A stretch of DNA of 60,000 nt, taken from positions 41,298,191 through 41,358,190 of the forward strand of contig NC_088302.1 in NCBI RefSeq assembly GCF_032854445.1, given 5' to 3'. This DNA comes from Liolophura sinensis (lineage: Eukaryota; Mollusca; Polyplacophora; Chitonida; Chitonidae). The stretch's first letter is position 1; each line of letters starts with the position of its first letter. Below are positions 58,901 through 60,000 of the stretch, piece after piece. Below the pieces are notes generated by a model. That model saw only the letters and a program-made list of their open reading frames with translations. It made no database searches and was not told where the DNA came from. A program made the position numbers and the translations under genes.

Positions 58901-60000
58901 TGCCAACGTAAGTATTGTTATACATGTATACGGCCAATAAATTTCAAAGGAAAGAGGGGTGAAACAAAGTTTCTTATTTAAGTATTAAAAACAAGGAAGG
59001 TGTAATTTTGTGTGTAAAACCTAAACACAAACAACGAATTCTTTCCACGTCGAAGGTGTTTTACTGTACAACGTTGAAATTCCGTTAGGTGTACGGGTCT
59101 ATTCACACACTCACCTGAGGTATTATCTTGTTTCCAGGGTGTCCGAAGAACAAAGCCGGTCCTAACTGTAAACTCACCTGTAAGTGTGTGTACGGGGAGT
59201 GTATGCAGGCTGACGGAAAGTGTAAATGTTACCGTGGATTCAGCGGACAAGACTGCAGCGTACCATGTGAGTACCATTAATTAACATTTATTTATTTATT
59301 CCATTGGTGCTTTTCACATTATGGTGGGAGGAAAGCCGACAGAACACGGGGGGAATCCGCGGTCATAGGCCATACACGATAGGAAGTCAGCATGAGCTGG
59401 ACTTGACTTTACAGCGAGAGGCTTCTGGGTCATTGCGCCCTGCTGGCTCGCTAACCATCTAGGCCACGTTTCACCCAAAACATACAATACCGTTTAAATA
59501 TGGCAAAAACGCAGCCCAAAGTGAATAATTCACTCACTATTTCATTATTTCAAAAAAAGCTACAGAAAAATATGGAAAGATGGACATCTGTTTCATTAAC
59601 ATCTTTAGCAACTATGAATCGGTCGAGGAAATGAATGACACCATCAGACTGGAACGTAATAAGCAAATAACTGTAACCCTTGGTGCGGCAGTCTCCTAAA
59701 ACGCTTTGGGCTAAAATTAAGACGCATTCACCACGTTTATGTTGCTCGTTTCACTGAACTCATTGATGTTCGTATGATCACGTTTTCTCTTTCAGCCGAA
59801 GGAGCCATCCGTCTTGTGGATGGTCGTCTTTCAAGTCTCTATGTAGACTCGATTGCGCATGCCAAACTGGAGCCGGTGCCTGCCAGCGAGGTGGTCAATA
59901 AAACCATTGGCGATATCGTTAAAGACGACAACGTGGTGAAGACCGTGAAAGCCAATGTGTACAAGTCCGTGATCAATCCCCCAGTCCTTAAATCCAGCGA
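46902..60000 (+). CDS. Secreted MACPF (perforin-like) protein with Cys-rich/EGF-like C-terminal region, 3' end outside window
   Basis: Exons (all GT-AG, phases consistent): 46902-46971, 47467-47867, 48195-48289, 48828-48969, 49457-49569, 49811-50152, 50571-50683, 50902-51052, 51332-51472, 53111-53353, 53581-53776, 54263-54571, 54909-55084, 55565-55769, 56017-56163, 56434-56638, 56867-56989, 57258-57446, 58013-58150, 58375-58496, 58811-58907, 59138-59266, 59796-60000+. They give about 1350 residues so far. The start Met opens a signal peptide (MRPSQVIIISAAILWILCLV), which decides the start. The order is signal, acidic propeptide ending RRKKR (51-55), MACPF domain (about 160-600) with WGTHY at 432-436, a middle region (about 600-1000), Cys-rich modules (about 1000-1240), an EGF-like module (1240-1282) and a further non-Cys region. 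MACPF proteins oligomerise and insert hairpins into membranes. Role by context: secreted immune or defensive effector. Least certain junctions: exons 9/10 (TCTGT before gtacgt) and 17/18. Confidence 0.88.
47467..47867 (+). other. Exon 2: propeptide, RRKKR site and amphipathic N-terminal segment
   Basis: Residues 24-50 are acidic and hydrophilic. RRKKR (51-55) fits a furin-type site. The chain after it begins FVQTLIPIVAKVIGGQ and continues with alternating hydrophobic, Gly/Thr and Lys positions to about residue 100, then becomes strongly charged and helix-like (KDDIDKELAEYF). Cleavage would expose a hydrophobic, basic N-terminus. Confidence 0.7.
48650..48775 (+). repeat. SINE fragment in intron 3
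   Basis: ctggccgccgtcgtataagt, then gaaatatttttgagcaaggcgtaaaacacc with a short A-rich end. The rest of intron 3 (48290-48827) shows nothing else. Confidence 0.65.
49108..49222 (+). repeat. SINE fragment in intron 4
   Basis: aatgctagccgtcgttttct, then aagtaaaatattgttgagtaaggcg, then aaacaccaatcaaataaata. Confidence 0.6.
50210..50330 (+). repeat. SINE fragment in intron 6
   Basis: atcgtataagtgaaaaattt, then ttgagtaccg and gttaaacaccagtcaatcaatgaacc. Confidence 0.55.
52000..52330 (+). mobile_element. Reverse transcriptase fragment in intron 9
   Basis: KRYIDDLLVLNYPHIAEAVK then EIYP is a YIDD-type polymerase box. After a frame change, QKLVCQGYSVKRHHSKFLKF, then YNEYNIVVGRYGQSV follow, as in the thumb region of Penelope-like and related elements. 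Several stops. It is sense to the host gene and lies in its longest intron (51473-53110, 1.6 kb). Confidence 0.6.
54263..56560 (+). other. Middle region (exons 12-16), beta-rich, family uncertain
   Basis: Alternating strand-like segments such as DIFVVFSAIPRDKNTWYYVQ and LFESYFVCVEEALDG, then HVYAVFEDTDDPLHVRFYAF. The pattern loosely recalls FAMeT-like beta-sandwich domains of invertebrate secreted proteins. I cannot confirm this from sequence alone. Confidence 0.35.
56561..59266 (+). other. Cys-rich and EGF-like modules (exons 16-22)
   Basis: Exons 16-19 have CX2C/CX3C-spaced modules of furin-like or growth-factor-receptor type (CRACKHYQLDNRCVADCPD). Exons 20-21 have CPSGQYSTTPASGICHTCAAG, like ephrin-receptor/GCC2-GCC3 modules. 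Exon 22 has GPNCKLTCKCVYGECMQADG, then KCKCYRGFSGQDC, a laminin/multiple-EGF type repeat. These usually mediate binding outside the cell. Confidence 0.7.
57597..57730 (+). repeat. Copy of the second SINE family in intron 18
   Basis: ggcccggtgtcagggtaatg, then tggggtgtc and ctgcagtggcggcagc are the reverse complement of the SINE inside the peptide gene introns. It explains the antisense ORF at 57406-57735. Confidence 0.7.
59282..59470 (-). repeat. Degraded SINE in intron 22
   Basis: tttatttatttattccattg, then attatggtgggaggaaagcc and cggggggaatccgcggtc. Reverse-oriented body with a poor tail. Confidence 0.6.

Overview
The window is animal nuclear DNA, AT-rich and intron-bearing, with GT-AG splice sites and dense SINE debris. 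The recurring SINE tail (ataagtgaaatattcttgag / cggcgtaaaacaccaatca) and the peptide style suggest a marine lophotrochozoan, most likely a mollusc. The species is not determined.

Layout. (1) 1-904: flank holding one exon-like remnant (305-427) that resembles exon 16 of the pore-former gene at the other end of the window. (2) 905-34827, with a degraded tail to about 35062: a direct tandem array of five units of about 7.4-7.8 kb. Each unit carries, on the minus strand, a gene for a small, very basic, six-cysteine secreted peptide. Spliced models are TATA box, 5' UTR exon, a 177-nt exon (signal peptide plus basic core) and a 60-nt exon (acidic tail). Units 1, 2 and 4 are intact, unit 3 has a frameshifted tail, and unit 5 is a promoterless pseudogene. 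Each unit also holds SINEs, an intronic minisatellite, a 17-bp perfect hairpin (units 1-4) and plus-strand exon-like segments of an unidentified gene. (3) 35063-37040: microsatellite, old SINE and minisatellite. (4) About 37040-42930: a decayed Ty3/gypsy pol (protease, RT, RNase H, integrase) split by an unrelated insertion of about 1.8 kb. (5) 42931-46900: mostly featureless, with SINE fragments and an (AT)n tract. (6) 46902-60000 and beyond: one plus-strand gene of at least 23 exons encoding a secreted MACPF (perforin-like) protein with a signal peptide, a short propeptide ending in RRKKR, a MACPF domain with the WGTHY signature, a middle region and a cysteine-rich/EGF-like C-terminal part that runs off the window.

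Inference: the locus looks like a host-defence cluster, with an amplified cationic peptide family beside a perforin-like effector. A paralogous MACPF-gene exon on the far side suggests the array grew between, or displaced part of, duplicated MACPF genes. The peptide has a CX3CX3C-X8-CX3CX3C cysteine pattern that I cannot place in a named antimicrobial family. It is the best candidate for something undescribed.
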